A stretch of DNA of 64,000 nt from Mycetocola manganoxydans (GTDB taxonomy: Bacteria > Actinomycetota > Actinomycetes > Actinomycetales > Microbacteriaceae). The DNA is taken from the NCBI RefSeq assembly GCF_003667545.1, contig NZ_RCUV01000007.1, forward strand, positions 171,770 to 235,769, written 5' to 3'. Below, one piece after another: positions 9,127-16,537 of this stretch. Each line of letters opens with the position of its first letter. The stretch's first letter is position 1. The translations under genes were made by a program, and so were the position numbers. Below the pieces are notes generated by a model, which saw only the letters and a list, made by a program, of their open reading frames with translations, was not told the DNA's origin and did no database searches.

Positions 9127-9199
9127 TCCTCGATAGCTCAATTGGCAGAGCAATCGGCTGTTAACCGGTAGGTTCTTGGTTCGAGTCCAAGTCGAGGAG
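9127..9199 (+). tRNA. tRNA-Asn (GTT)
   Basis: Full cloverleaf of 73 nt. The acceptor stem pairs TCCTCGA with TCGAGGA, with discriminator G. The T-loop is TTCGAGT. The anticodon GTT is at 9160-9162 in loop CTGTTAA. CCA is not encoded. Confidence 0.97.
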
Positions 9200-9203
9200 C
9201 TGA

Positions 9204-9242
9204 GAAGACCACAAGGGCTCCACCCCTGTGGTCTTTTCTTTT
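9204..9242 (+). terminator. Rho-independent terminator of tRNA-Asn
   Basis: The hairpin AAGACCACAAGGG/CCCTGTGGTCTT is followed by a T-rich run (TTTTCTTTT) right after the tRNA. Confidence 0.85.
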
Positions 9243-9273
9243 CCCTCTGAGCCGCTCGCCCCGGCCGAGCGGC

Positions 9274-9840
9274 TCAGTCGTCGAGGTGGTCGACGCCGGG
9301 CATCCAACTCACCCCGGGAACGCCCCAGCCCATCTTCTTCGTGATCTTGTGGACGAGCTTGCGTTCGTGCCGAGCCAGACGGTCGACGTAGAGGTAGCCG
9401 TCAAGGTGGTCGTATTCGTGCTGGAGAATACGTGCCCGCCAGCCGTCGACTCGCAACTCGACGGGGTTCTGCTCCAGATCGACGCCGGTGATGATCGCTT
9501 CGTCGGCTCGCCGCAACGGGAATCGCTCGCCGGGGAACGAGAGGCAGCCTTCCGACTCGAGTTCTTCGTCGGGGTCGCCGGCGGGCGGGGGAGTGATCCA
9601 CAGCTCCGGATTGATGACGACACCGCGCCAGGGCCCATGCTCGTCCGTGTCGTATCCGTAAACGAAGATCCGGAGCGGGACGCCGACCTGCGGTGCCGCG
9701 AGGCCGACGCCGGGAGCGGCATCCATCGTTTCGAACATGTCCGACACCAGCTGGCGAAGCGAGTCATCGAACACCGTCACCGGCTCTGCAGGGGAGTGGA
9801 GAACCGGGTCGCCGGAGATGCGAATGGGAAGAATAGACAT
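9274..9840 (-). CDS. def: Peptide deformylase
   Basis: Metalloenzyme (188 aa) that removes the formyl group from nascent proteins. All three motifs are intact: GVGLAAPQVG, EGCLSFPG (metal-ligand Cys) and QHEYDHLDG (HExxH metal site). The ATG at 9840 lies 6 bases after a TAGGCT box on this strand. It is divergent from the DMT transporter and convergent with the tRNA-Asn terminator. Confidence 0.95.
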   Translation of the reverse strand: MSILPIRISGDPVLHSPAEPVTVFDDSLRQLVSDMFETMDAAPGVGLAAPQVGVPLRIFVYGYDTDEHGPWRGVVINPELWITPPPAGDPDEELESEGCLSFPGERFPLRRADEAIITGVDLEQNPVELRVDGWRARILQHEYDHLDGYLYVDRLARHERKLVHKITKKMGWGVPGVSWMPGVDHLDD

Positions 9841-9846
9841 TCGTTG

Positions 9847-9852
9847 AGCCTA
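9847..9852 (-). promoter_or_regulatory. -10 box of def (leaderless type)
   Basis: TAGGCT on the minus strand ends 6 bases before the def ATG. Confidence 0.55.
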
Positions 9853-9870
9853 ACCAAGACACGCCCGTTG

Positions 9871-9876
9871 TAGGCT
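9871..9876 (+). promoter_or_regulatory. -10 box of the DMT transporter gene (leaderless type)
   Basis: TAGGCT ends 6 bases before the GTG at 9883. It is back to back with the identical box of def. Confidence 0.55.
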
Positions 9877-9882
9877 CGCTTC

Positions 9883-10827
9883 GTGATGTTTGCGAGCAAC
9901 GACTTTACCGACCTGACGGCTGAGTTCGTTCGCAACCCCACCCAGCTGATCGGCATCCCGCTGGCGATCGTCGGTGCCGTGTTCTTGTCACTGGGCGCGC
10001 AGTTCCAGCATCGTGGAGTCACCAAGGTCGAGGCCAACAGCGGCGTCGACGCACGGACGGGCCTCAACGTGGGCCAGCTGAAGCAGCTCCTTGCGCGCCC
10101 GTCGTGGGTTCTCGGCACTCTCATGCTCGGGTTCGCGATCGCTTTCCAGCTCACAGCCCTCGTGTGGTCACCGCTGATCATCGTGCAGCCGCTCGGCGCC
10201 ATCGCGCTTGTGATCACCGCCATACTCAATGCCAGGATCAACAAGGTCGACCTCAACCGGGCATCCGTCATCGCCATTTCGGCGTGTGTGGGCGGTGTGG
10301 CGCTGTTCGTGACCGTCGCCGCCCTGGTGGCAGGGGAGAAGCCGGTCACCCGAGCCGACCTGATCACCGTCCTCATCATGCTTGCGATCGTGCTCGTGCT
10401 GTTCGCGCTGGGTTTCGTGTTCTTCCGCAAGCGGTCACGCGCGCTCTTCTACATCCTCGCCGCCGGCATCATCTATGGATTTGTCGCCACCCTGGCGAAG
10501 GTTGTGATCAACCGGATCGTCAACCAGAACTTCGACTGGCTCACCGTGCTGTGCGTCGTTGCCCTGCTCGCGGCCACCGGTATCGGAGCGTACTTCGTGC
10601 AGACGGCGTATTCGTCGGGGCCGCCGGACCTCGTCATCGCGGGCCTCACGGTCGTCGACCCGATGGTCGCCGTCGCGATCGGCATCGTCGTGCTCGACGA
10701 GGCCAGCAACGCCCCGCTCTGGGCGATGATCGGTTTCGTCGTCGCCGGGGCGATCGCCGTCTGGGGTGTCTTCCAGCTCGCGAGGCACCACCCGCAGGCC
10801 CAGAACCACGCGCAAGCATCGGGCTGA
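9883..10827 (+). CDS. DMT-family (EamA/NIPA-like) transporter
   Basis: Polytopic membrane protein of 314 aa with about nine to ten hydrophobic segments and a duplicated four- to five-helix organisation typical of the drug/metabolite transporter superfamily. Motifs such as SLGAQFQHRGVTKVE and DPMVAVAIGIVVLDE resemble actinobacterial DMT proteins related to NIPA. Substrate cannot be predicted. The GTG at 9883 is chosen by the leaderless -10 spacing; the ATG three bases later is equally possible. Confidence 0.8.
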   Translation: MMFASNDFTDLTAEFVRNPTQLIGIPLAIVGAVFLSLGAQFQHRGVTKVEANSGVDARTGLNVGQLKQLLARPSWVLGTLMLGFAIAFQLTALVWSPLIIVQPLGAIALVITAILNARINKVDLNRASVIAISACVGGVALFVTVAALVAGEKPVTRADLITVLIMLAIVLVLFALGFVFFRKRSRALFYILAAGIIYGFVATLAKVVINRIVNQNFDWLTVLCVVALLAATGIGAYFVQTAYSSGPPDLVIAGLTVVDPMVAVAIGIVVLDEASNAPLWAMIGFVVAGAIAVWGVFQLARHHPQAQNHAQASG

Positions 10828-10854
10828 CCGGTCCCACGGGTCAGTCATCAGGTT

Positions 10855-10879
10855 TAGTGGCCGCCGTTTGCGGCCGCTA
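10855..10879. terminator. Hairpin after the DMT transporter gene
   Basis: TAGTGGCCGC and GCGGCCGCTA pair across a 5-base loop with one G-T pair. There is no T-tract. Confidence 0.45.
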
Positions 10880-11090
10880 CAGAGATGACGAAGTCGACCG
10901 CGTGAAATCGACAACCGCTTCCGACAGCGGTCAGCGGAAGGCTGTCTCAACTGCTGCGGCACGCGTGCCGGGTTCCCGCGAGGGAAGGTGGGGGCCGGTT
11001 AGAATAAACCGACCGATCCCGGGAGGCCAAACGCCGAGGGATGTGGCTGGTAGCTCGAGTACCGGCCGATGACGGAGGAAAACCCCCATC

Positions 11091-12353
11091 TTGCCTGACG
11101 CACTGAATCCGACCGACAACGGTTCGACCAGTTCCGCATCCGACGGAAAACGCCCTTTGCGGATCATCATCGGCGCTGACACCTTCTCGCCGGATGTGAA
11201 TGGCGCGGCGCGATTTGCCGAACGGCTCGCAGCGGGCATGGTCGGTCGGGGCCACGAGGTCCACGTCGTCGCCCCAGCTCCTTCGCGCAAACGCGGCACC
11301 TGGACGGAGACCCACGAGGGTCAGCAGATGACGGTGCACCGGCTGAGGAGCTGGCGCTGGTATCCACACGACTGGCTGCGTTTCGCGTTGCCGTGGACCA
11401 TCAACCGGAACTCCGCCCGCATCATCGACGCGGTGAAGCCGGATGTGATCCACTCGCAGTCGTACCTCAATGTCGGCCGCGGGCTCTCGAACGAAGCCGC
11501 CAAGCGTGGCATCCGGATCATCGCCACCAACCACCTCATGCCGGAGAACGCCCTCGAGTTCACGCTCATGCCTGACCGCTTCCGGGAAAGGCTCGTTCGA
11601 TGGGCCTGGAAGCTCGCCCGCGGCAACCTCAGCCTCGCTGAAGCGGTCACCACGCCGACGCGTCGTGCAGCCGACTTCCTCGAGAAGTACACAGGTCTCA
11701 CCGGCGTGCACGCGATTTCGTGCGGCATTGACGCCCACATGTACACGCCGAGTTTCGAGCCGCGTACCGAAAACCGGATCATCTTCGTCGGGCGGGTCAC
11801 CGGTGAGAAGCAGATCGACGTGCTCATCAAGGCTTTTGCGACGCTCGACCCGGCACTTGACGCGAAACTCGAGATCGTCGGGGGAGGCGACCAGAAGCGC
11901 AACCTCGAGAACCTCGCCGCCGAGCTCGGGCTCGGGGAACGGGTGATTTTCACCGGCTATGTCAGCGACGAGGACCTGCGTGCCGCGTACACTCGCGCGA
12001 CCGTGCTCGCAATGCCGTCGATCGCGGAGTTGCAGAGCATCGTGACCATGGAGGCGATGGCATCCGCTCTTCCTGTCGTGGCAGCGAACGCGATGGCGCT
12101 CCCACACCTCGTGCACGACGACGAGAACGGGTACCTTTTCGAGCCGGGCAATGTCGAGGAACTCGCGGCGCGGCTCACCGACGTGCTCACCGCTTCGCCG
12201 GAGAAGATCACGGCGATGAAAAAAGAGTCTCTGCGCATGATCAAAGCGCACGATATCCAGCGCACACTCTCGACGTTTGAGAGCATGTATCGTGGGGAAT
12301 CGGTGACCGACCCCGTCACCGAATCGATTCCCATTCAGGTGTCCGACGACTAG
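11091..12353 (+). CDS. Family 4 glycosyltransferase
   Basis: GT-B fold glycosyltransferase of 420 aa. The N-terminal acceptor half begins IIIGADTFSPDVNGAARFAE. The C-terminal GT4 half contains RIIFVGRVTGEKQID, the nucleotide-sugar motif and the EX7E-like stretch PSIAELQSIVTMEAMASALP. It resembles enzymes that build mannosyl or glycosyl lipids at the membrane, but donor and acceptor cannot be fixed. The TTG start is supported by GGAGGA about 11 bases upstream. It is followed directly by tRNA-Met. Confidence 0.87.
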   Translation: MPDALNPTDNGSTSSASDGKRPLRIIIGADTFSPDVNGAARFAERLAAGMVGRGHEVHVVAPAPSRKRGTWTETHEGQQMTVHRLRSWRWYPHDWLRFALPWTINRNSARIIDAVKPDVIHSQSYLNVGRGLSNEAAKRGIRIIATNHLMPENALEFTLMPDRFRERLVRWAWKLARGNLSLAEAVTTPTRRAADFLEKYTGLTGVHAISCGIDAHMYTPSFEPRTENRIIFVGRVTGEKQIDVLIKAFATLDPALDAKLEIVGGGDQKRNLENLAAELGLGERVIFTGYVSDEDLRAAYTRATVLAMPSIAELQSIVTMEAMASALPVVAANAMALPHLVHDDENGYLFEPGNVEELAARLTDVLTASPEKITAMKKESLRMIKAHDIQRTLSTFESMYRGESVTDPVTESIPIQVSDD

Positions 12354-12362
12354 ACACCACCG

Positions 12363-12436
12363 GGGGCGGTAGCTCAGCTGGTTAGAGCAGCGGACTCATA
12401 ATCCGTCGGTCACGGGTTCAAGTCCCGTCCGCCCTA
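12363..12436 (+). tRNA. tRNA-Met (CAT), used as an integration site
   Basis: Complete 74-nt cloverleaf. The acceptor pairs GGGGCGG with CCGCCCT, with discriminator A. The T-stem is ACGGG/CCCGT. The anticodon CAT is at 12397-12399 in loop CTCATAA. Without more context an elongator Met is assumed; a lysidine-modified Ile tRNA cannot be excluded. Its 3' half is repeated at 14872-14916, marking the end of an inserted island. Confidence 0.95.
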
Positions 12437-12438
12437 CA
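12394..12438 (+). repeat. attL-like 45-bp direct repeat (tRNA-Met 3' part)
   Basis: These 45 bases, from the anticodon loop through ACA after the acceptor stem, are identical to 14872-14916. This is the usual attachment core of a tRNA-targeting tyrosine-recombinase element. Confidence 0.9.
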
Positions 12439-12804
12439 TATAAACACTGGGAAGCAGGACTACGCCAGAAGCCCGCTGCCCCCTATTCTGCCCCCTATGG
12501 TGGCTTCTATCCGATCCACGAAGTATCTATTCTTCTCTCCGACCGTGTGTACATAGTTGGCGAGCGTGAACCCCACTCACGTGCTGGCCATCTCCGGCGC
12601 GGGCGGGCATGAGTTCTGGAACGCGTTCCGTTCGTTGGCGATTCGAACATTGTCGAAGCCGGAAACTGTGGGACACGCTCGCCCGTGAGGCACACCGGCA
12701 CACGCTGCCTGTCACAATGAGCCTGTGGCTAATCGTTTCAAGGCGATGAATAGCGCTGAGGCATTGCGCACCACTCCGTCGAGCTGAAACTTGGGAAAGT
12801 AAAG
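12439..12804. other. Gene-free left end of the island
   Basis: I find no supportable gene. The stretch holds the repeat at 12479-12501 and then sequence with short broken frames on both strands, possibly remains of recombination genes. No convincing promoter for the next gene could be fixed. Confidence 0.5.
12479..12501 (+). repeat. Island terminal repeat, left copy
   Basis: CCCCCTATTCTGCCCCCTAT followed by GGT. Inside it the unit CCCCCTAT occurs twice. The right-hand copy (14749-14770) differs by a one-base deletion. It may be an integrase arm-type site. Confidence 0.6.
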
Positions 12805-13914
12805 ATGGCTGATATCCCGAAGAAGACACCCCTAGATTCAGAGCTTGAGGCTGCACGTCGGTCCATACATACCGATGGCTATCCGATGAGCATCGGCGAA
12901 CTCACGAATCTTTACCGGGATGGCGAACTAGTCATCAGTCCACCGTTTCAGCGACTCTTTCGTTGGGATGATTCCCAGAAGTCTCGCCTGATCGAGAGCA
13001 TACTAATCGGAATACCACTGCCGTCGATTTTCGTCGTGCAAGATGAGGCTGGTAAATGGGAACTCGTTGATGGCTTGCAGCGAGTGAGTACTCTTCTGCA
13101 GCTACAGGGCATGCTGGACCCCAAGGAGTTCCCTTCGCTCGTATTGACGGAGACAAAGTACCTGCCGTCGCTGGAGGGCGCAGTATGGGAGTCGGATACG
13201 CAGCCTTCCCTTACCTCAGTTCAAAGACTCGATATCAAGCGCGCGAAGATTGACCTGAAGATTGTGCAGAGAGGGTCCGATCCCAAGACGAAGTTTGATC
13301 TGTTCCAACGTCTGAATTCCTTCGGGTCCAAACTTTCGAATCAAGAGATACGGAATGCTCAGTTGGTGGGCGTGAACCCGAGTTTCGTCGCATGGCTGAA
13401 CGAGATCGCCAACCGCGAATCGTTTGTGTCCCTTCTTCGGTTACCCGAGGCCGATAAGGCCAAGAAGTACGACGAGGAACTCGCACTTCGATTCCTTTTC
13501 CTGCACTCAAAATCAAACGACGAAATACTTAGCATCCGCAGTTTCCAAGATGAACTAGAGGAATTCTCGGTGGGCTTGGCATCAAGCTTCTCGGATGACG
13601 TCAAGCACCGTCTGGACGAAGTATTCGGGAAGACGTTCGACCGGCTGCAGGCTGCCGACGAGGATGTTCTCCGGCGGTGGGACGCTGCGAAAAACAGGTT
13701 CACGGGCGGCTTCCTGAATACCTCCTTTGAGGCACTCGCTGTGGGGCTTGGCTATCTCATCACGGAGGGCTCGTGGTCTCGCCAAGATTTGCGGGCGGCC
13801 GCGATCGAGTTTTGGAACGAGCCCGAAATGACCGGACAGTTCGCCACGGGAAAGTCCACAGAGGCCCGCTTACGGTTGATGGTGCCTAAAGGGCGGAAGA
13901 TCCTCAGCTCCTAA
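12805..13914 (+). CDS. DUF262 domain protein (GmrS/ParB-like fold), putative defence component
   Basis: Protein of 369 aa. The N-terminal DUF262 domain has SPPFQRLFRW at residues 45-54, the helix RLIESILIGIPLPSIFV, and the signature DGLQRVST at residues 89-96. DUF262 is the N-terminal part of the GmrSD type IV restriction enzymes and of several other defence proteins. The DUF1524 HNH nuclease that completes GmrSD is absent. The ~230-residue C-terminal part is helical with no motif I recognise. ATG follows GGGAAAG by 8 bases. The TAA stop overlaps the ATG of the HEPN gene (TAATG), so the two are probably co-translated. Composition is AT-richer than the flanks, pointing to transfer. Biochemical role is inferred. 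Confidence 0.85.
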   Translation: MADIPKKTPLDSELEAARRSIHTDGYPMSIGELTNLYRDGELVISPPFQRLFRWDDSQKSRLIESILIGIPLPSIFVVQDEAGKWELVDGLQRVSTLLQLQGMLDPKEFPSLVLTETKYLPSLEGAVWESDTQPSLTSVQRLDIKRAKIDLKIVQRGSDPKTKFDLFQRLNSFGSKLSNQEIRNAQLVGVNPSFVAWLNEIANRESFVSLLRLPEADKAKKYDEELALRFLFLHSKSNDEILSIRSFQDELEEFSVGLASSFSDDVKHRLDEVFGKTFDRLQAADEDVLRRWDAAKNRFTGGFLNTSFEALAVGLGYLITEGSWSRQDLRAAAIEFWNEPEMTGQFATGKSTEARLRLMVPKGRKILSS

Positions 13915-14564
13915 TGGTGAAAATTCGAACCCTCGAGGCGTTGGAAGATGCGATCTCCGACGAGATAGCGTGGCGGAAGCGAGAACTTACTACCGCTCGA
14001 AAACTCGTGCAGCAATCGTCGGGCTCCACCCAGACCGCCAATCTGAGGTCTGGGGTCCTCATCCTGTACGCGCACTGGGAGGGCTGGGTCAAGAACGTTG
14101 CTCGTCTATATATTCGGTACGCCAATACCCAGAGCGCCACTTATGCTCAGCTCAGCTCTGCGTTCCTAGGCAATGCACTAAAAGTAAAGATTTCCTCCAT
14201 CGAGAAGGCATCGACACCAGCAATACATAATGAGTTCGCCTTGTTTCTGATGGAGGGCCTTTCGGGCAAGGCTCGTCTTTCCGAGGATCTCGTCCAGACT
14301 CAAAGCAATCTCTCATCGGCGGTCTTGTCTAATGTCGTGGAGCGCCTCGGTCTACCGCGACGAACGGAATATGCCACGCGAGCGAACATGATTGACCAAG
14401 AGCTAGTGAACAGGAGGAACTCCATTGCTCATGGGCAGTTCTTGGAACTTAACGCCAACGATTTTCTAGCCCTTCATGAGGACGTGCTCGCGCTGCTGCA
14501 ACTCTTCACCGACGACGTACGGAATGCCGCCTCCACCAGTTCGTACCTGAAAGATTCGGTCTAG
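13914..14564 (+). CDS. HEPN-fold nuclease-like protein (MAE_28990/MAE_18760 type)
   Basis: Protein of 216 aa, mainly helical. LYAHWEGWVKNVARLYI (residues 51-67) and VNRRNSIAHGQFLEL (from about 165) match the MAE_28990/MAE_18760 HEPN family. The catalytic HEPN motif Rx4H is intact as Arg168-Asn-Ser-Ile-Ala-His173. HEPN proteins of this kind act as RNases in toxin-antitoxin and abortive-infection systems. The start overlaps the stop of the DUF262 gene by one base. I infer the HEPN protein is the toxic effector and the DUF262 protein its sensor, regulator or antitoxin. A strong terminator follows at 14701. Confidence 0.82.
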   Translation: MVKIRTLEALEDAISDEIAWRKRELTTARKLVQQSSGSTQTANLRSGVLILYAHWEGWVKNVARLYIRYANTQSATYAQLSSAFLGNALKVKISSIEKASTPAIHNEFALFLMEGLSGKARLSEDLVQTQSNLSSAVLSNVVERLGLPRRTEYATRANMIDQELVNRRNSIAHGQFLELNANDFLALHEDVLALLQLFTDDVRNAASTSSYLKDSV

Positions 14565-14700
14565 CGAGTTCCTGCGGTTCAAGATCCGGACCTCATCGGC
14601 CCCGCACCCTCATTTGCTGCATCGCTAACCGGCTGCAGGTCTCGCTGGGAAGGTTCATTCGATGATCTAAAGGAACACTGACCCGAACTGAACAGAAGAT

Positions 14701-14745
14701 GCTCCCCCTGCCCGGCGTTTGCGCCGTGGCGGGGGGAGCTTTTTC
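14701..14745 (+). terminator. Strong terminator at the end of the island
   Basis: GCTCCCCCTGCCCGGCG pairs with the run GCGCCGTGGCGGGGGGAGC, followed by TTTTT. This is a classic Rho-independent terminator. Confidence 0.9.
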
Positions 14746-14748
14746 TGT

Positions 14749-14770
14749 CCCCCTATCTGCCCCCTATGGT
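14749..14770 (+). repeat. Island terminal repeat, right copy
   Basis: CCCCCTATCTGCCCCCTATG followed by GT. It is the same element as 12479-12501 with one base missing, 102 bases before the attR-like core. Confidence 0.6.
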
Positions 14771-14871
14771 TCTAATAACCTCCAACATAGAGCCACAGTT
14801 TGATCCTGAACTTCCGCATGTTTCCGCCGATCTGCCACACGAGCCACACCCACCAACAGGCACAACGGTAA

Positions 14872-14916
14872 ACTCATAATCCGTCGGTCACGGGTTCAAG
14901 TCCCGTCCGCCCTACA
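14872..14916 (+). repeat. attR-like 45-bp direct repeat
   Basis: Exact copy of 12394-12438. It contains only the anticodon loop, T-arm and 3' acceptor of tRNA-Met, so it is not a functional tRNA. Confidence 0.9.
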
Positions 14917-14999
14917 ATACGAGCCTGACCAAATCCCACGAGTGGGATACTTCAGCTCACTCCTCGTCGAGCGATTTCTGCCGACTCTCCGCGTCGAGT

Positions 15000-15305
15000 G
15001 CTTCGTGCCCTGGCCGTGTCCGGGGAACTCCCGCTCCACTTCAGCCGCCTCCGAATGCCTCTCGCTTTGCTAGTTGGGTTTCGCACGGAGGCCTCCGTGG
15101 GCGCCTGGCTCGCGGTCGCAGGAATTCTGATCCTGTTCACGTTGGCTCTGACCTGGCTGGCGGTGGTGGCCGGTCTTTCCGCCAGAACCGTCGACGGCTC
15201 GAGCGCCTTCAGTTACCCGCTGATCTTCTTGCCGTTCGTCAGCTCGGCGTTCGTGCCATCGCGTACGTCTGGGCCGTCGCGATGTACCGTCGCAAGCTCA
15301 GCTAA
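15000..15305 (+). pseudogene. ABC-2 type transporter permease, decayed fragment
   Basis: One frame reads WLAVAGILILFTLALTWLAV, then VAGLSARTVDGSSAFSYPLI and FLPFVSSAFVP, the conserved core of DrrB-like ABC-2 permeases. It then breaks. In another frame the sequence continues IAYVWAVAMYRRKLS and stops at 15305, which matches the usual C-terminus. About 50 residues between these parts are missing, as is the N-terminal half. No ATPase partner remains. It abuts the island's attR, so decay or deletion may relate to the insertion. Confidence 0.7.
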
Positions 15306-15422
15306 CTGTCGCAGACCTGACGACCGCTCGGGGTCCGTCCACCACGATGGCAACCACGACGGCGAGGCTCCACCGGGAGTACGATCCGGGTGAAGCACTC
15401 CGCGTTCGCTGGAAGGAACCCG

Positions 15423-16022
15423 ATGAGACAACTTCGATATTCGATCAACGTCACGCTCGACGGATGCTGCCACCACGAGGCAGGAGTGGCTCCGGACGAG
15501 GAGTCGATGCGCTTCTGGACCGCAGGGATGGAACGAGCTGATGCGCTGCTGTTCGGCCGGGTGACCTACGAGATGATGGAATCGGCGTGGCGAAAGCCCC
15601 TCACCGGTGTATGGCCCGAGTGGATGAATGAGTGGGAGATACCGTTCGCCGAGGCCATAGACCGGAAGAAAAAGTACGTCGTGTCGAGCACACTCGAGCG
15701 GGTCGACTGGAATGCGGAGTTGGTGCGCGGCGACCTCAAAAGGTCGGTGCAGCGGCTCAAGCAGGAATCAGGCGAAGGCGGCCTGTCGGTCGGTGGGGTG
15801 ACACTTCCCCTCGCGTTGGCGGATCTGGGTCTGATTGACGAATACGAATTCGTCGTTCAGCCGGTCCTTGCGGGACACGGGCCGACGCTGTTCGCCGGTC
15901 TGAGCGAGCCAATCGAATTGGCGCTCGTGGACCGGCATGAGTTCCGGTCCGGCGCGGTCGCCATGCGATATCGAGATGATCGCCGCAAAGTTCGCGTTCT
16001 CGCCGGGGGATCGATACTGTGA
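15423..16022 (+). CDS. RibD C-terminal/dihydrofolate-reductase-like protein
   Basis: Protein of 199 aa with a Rossmann-like reductase fold: RQLRYSINVTLDGCC, DALLFGRVTYEMMESAW, GGLSVGGVTLPLALADLGLI and DEYEFVVQPVLAGHGPTLF are hallmarks of the RibD_C family. Members reduce pteridine- or pyrimidine-like substrates with NADPH, but most have no assigned role. The ATG at 15423 follows GGAAGGAA by 6 bases and is preferred to an upstream in-frame start. It stands alone among accessory genes. Confidence 0.85.
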   Translation: MRQLRYSINVTLDGCCHHEAGVAPDEESMRFWTAGMERADALLFGRVTYEMMESAWRKPLTGVWPEWMNEWEIPFAEAIDRKKKYVVSSTLERVDWNAELVRGDLKRSVQRLKQESGEGGLSVGGVTLPLALADLGLIDEYEFVVQPVLAGHGPTLFAGLSEPIELALVDRHEFRSGAVAMRYRDDRRKVRVLAGGSIL

Positions 16023-16049
16023 GGCTTCTCACACACCAAAGGAGCCGAT

Positions 16050-16373
16050 ATGTCAGCTGAAGTGAACACCACTTTTCACACACCCGCGGATGTAACGTCG
16101 GTTGCCTCGGCGATTCAACGCGTGATTGCCGACAACAAACACATGCTTCTCGGGAACTCCGCCGACGGCAGCCAGATCGATTTCTTGACTCGGAAGACGA
16201 TGTTGAACTGGGAACTCAAGGGGAGCGCAGTGACCACACCAGCGTCGGGTGGTTCAAACGTCGCACTTACGCTTGACGTACAGGACGGTCGCCCCCGCGC
16301 CCTGCTCGACGGCATGAAGAACCAGAAGGCACTCGACAAACTCGTCGGCCAGATTCAAGACGCGCTCAAATAG
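16050..16373 (+). CDS. Small conserved-type hypothetical protein
   Basis: A 107-aa soluble protein preceded by AGGAG 6-7 bases before ATG. It starts SAEVNTTFHTPADVTSVASA and has a central beta-rich part (FLTRKTMLNWELKGSAV, NVALTLDVQDG) and a C-terminal amphipathic helix (NQKALDKLVGQIQDALK). I do not recognise the family. Codon use is like the backbone, and the good ribosome-binding site makes it a credible gene. Confidence 0.7.
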   Translation: MSAEVNTTFHTPADVTSVASAIQRVIADNKHMLLGNSADGSQIDFLTRKTMLNWELKGSAVTTPASGGSNVALTLDVQDGRPRALLDGMKNQKALDKLVGQIQDALK

Positions 16374-16459
16374 CGGCTGCCGGCGACCAACCAAAGGGCG
16401 CTCGTTTACACCGTCAATCCGCTCGGGGACGGCGGCCATAAGCTGCGGGCCCGCTGCAA

Positions 16460-16465
16460 TATACT
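16460..16465 (+). promoter_or_regulatory. -10 box upstream of a 21-codon leader and DUF808
   Basis: TATACT ends 6 bases before the ATG of a 21-codon ORF. No clear -35 is visible. Confidence 0.5.
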
Positions 16466-16471
16466 GCGACT

Positions 16472-16537
16472 ATGCCAATCACACGCGGCCTTCCCGCTCA
16501 GCCGTCGGACCTCGAGCAGCACGGTGGTGATCTGTGA
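16472..16537 (+). CDS. Possible 21-aa leader peptide of the DUF808 gene
   Basis: The ORF reads MPITRGLPAQPSDLEQHGGD and ends in L-TGA. Its ATG is placed like a leaderless start after TATACT, and its TGA overlaps the GTG of the DUF808 gene (GTGA). Translational coupling is plausible; a peptide function is not evident. Confidence 0.35.
   Translation: MPITRGLPAQPSDLEQHGGDL

Larger units (their letters stand above)
14565..14871. other. Gene-free right end of the island
   Basis: No gene is visible. It contains the terminator at 14701-14745 and the repeat at 14749-14770, then about 100 bases without recognisable features up to the attR-like repeat. Confidence 0.55.
12394..14916 (+). mobile_element. 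Small integrated island at tRNA-Met carrying a DUF262-HEPN pair
   Basis: A 2.5-kb segment between two identical 45-bp copies of the tRNA-Met 3' end. It holds two genes, one strong terminator and two near-identical 22/23-bp repeats close to each end. No integrase or excisionase remains. The base composition is visibly more AT-rich than the flanks. The heptamer GGATGCC/GGCATCC, common in the backbone, is absent from it. I infer an immobilised integrative element or satellite whose integrase has been lost. Confidence 0.82.

Noticed and set aside
14872..14916. Second tRNA-Met
   Set aside because: Only the anticodon loop, T-arm and 3' acceptor are present; the 5' half is missing, so it is an attachment-site copy.
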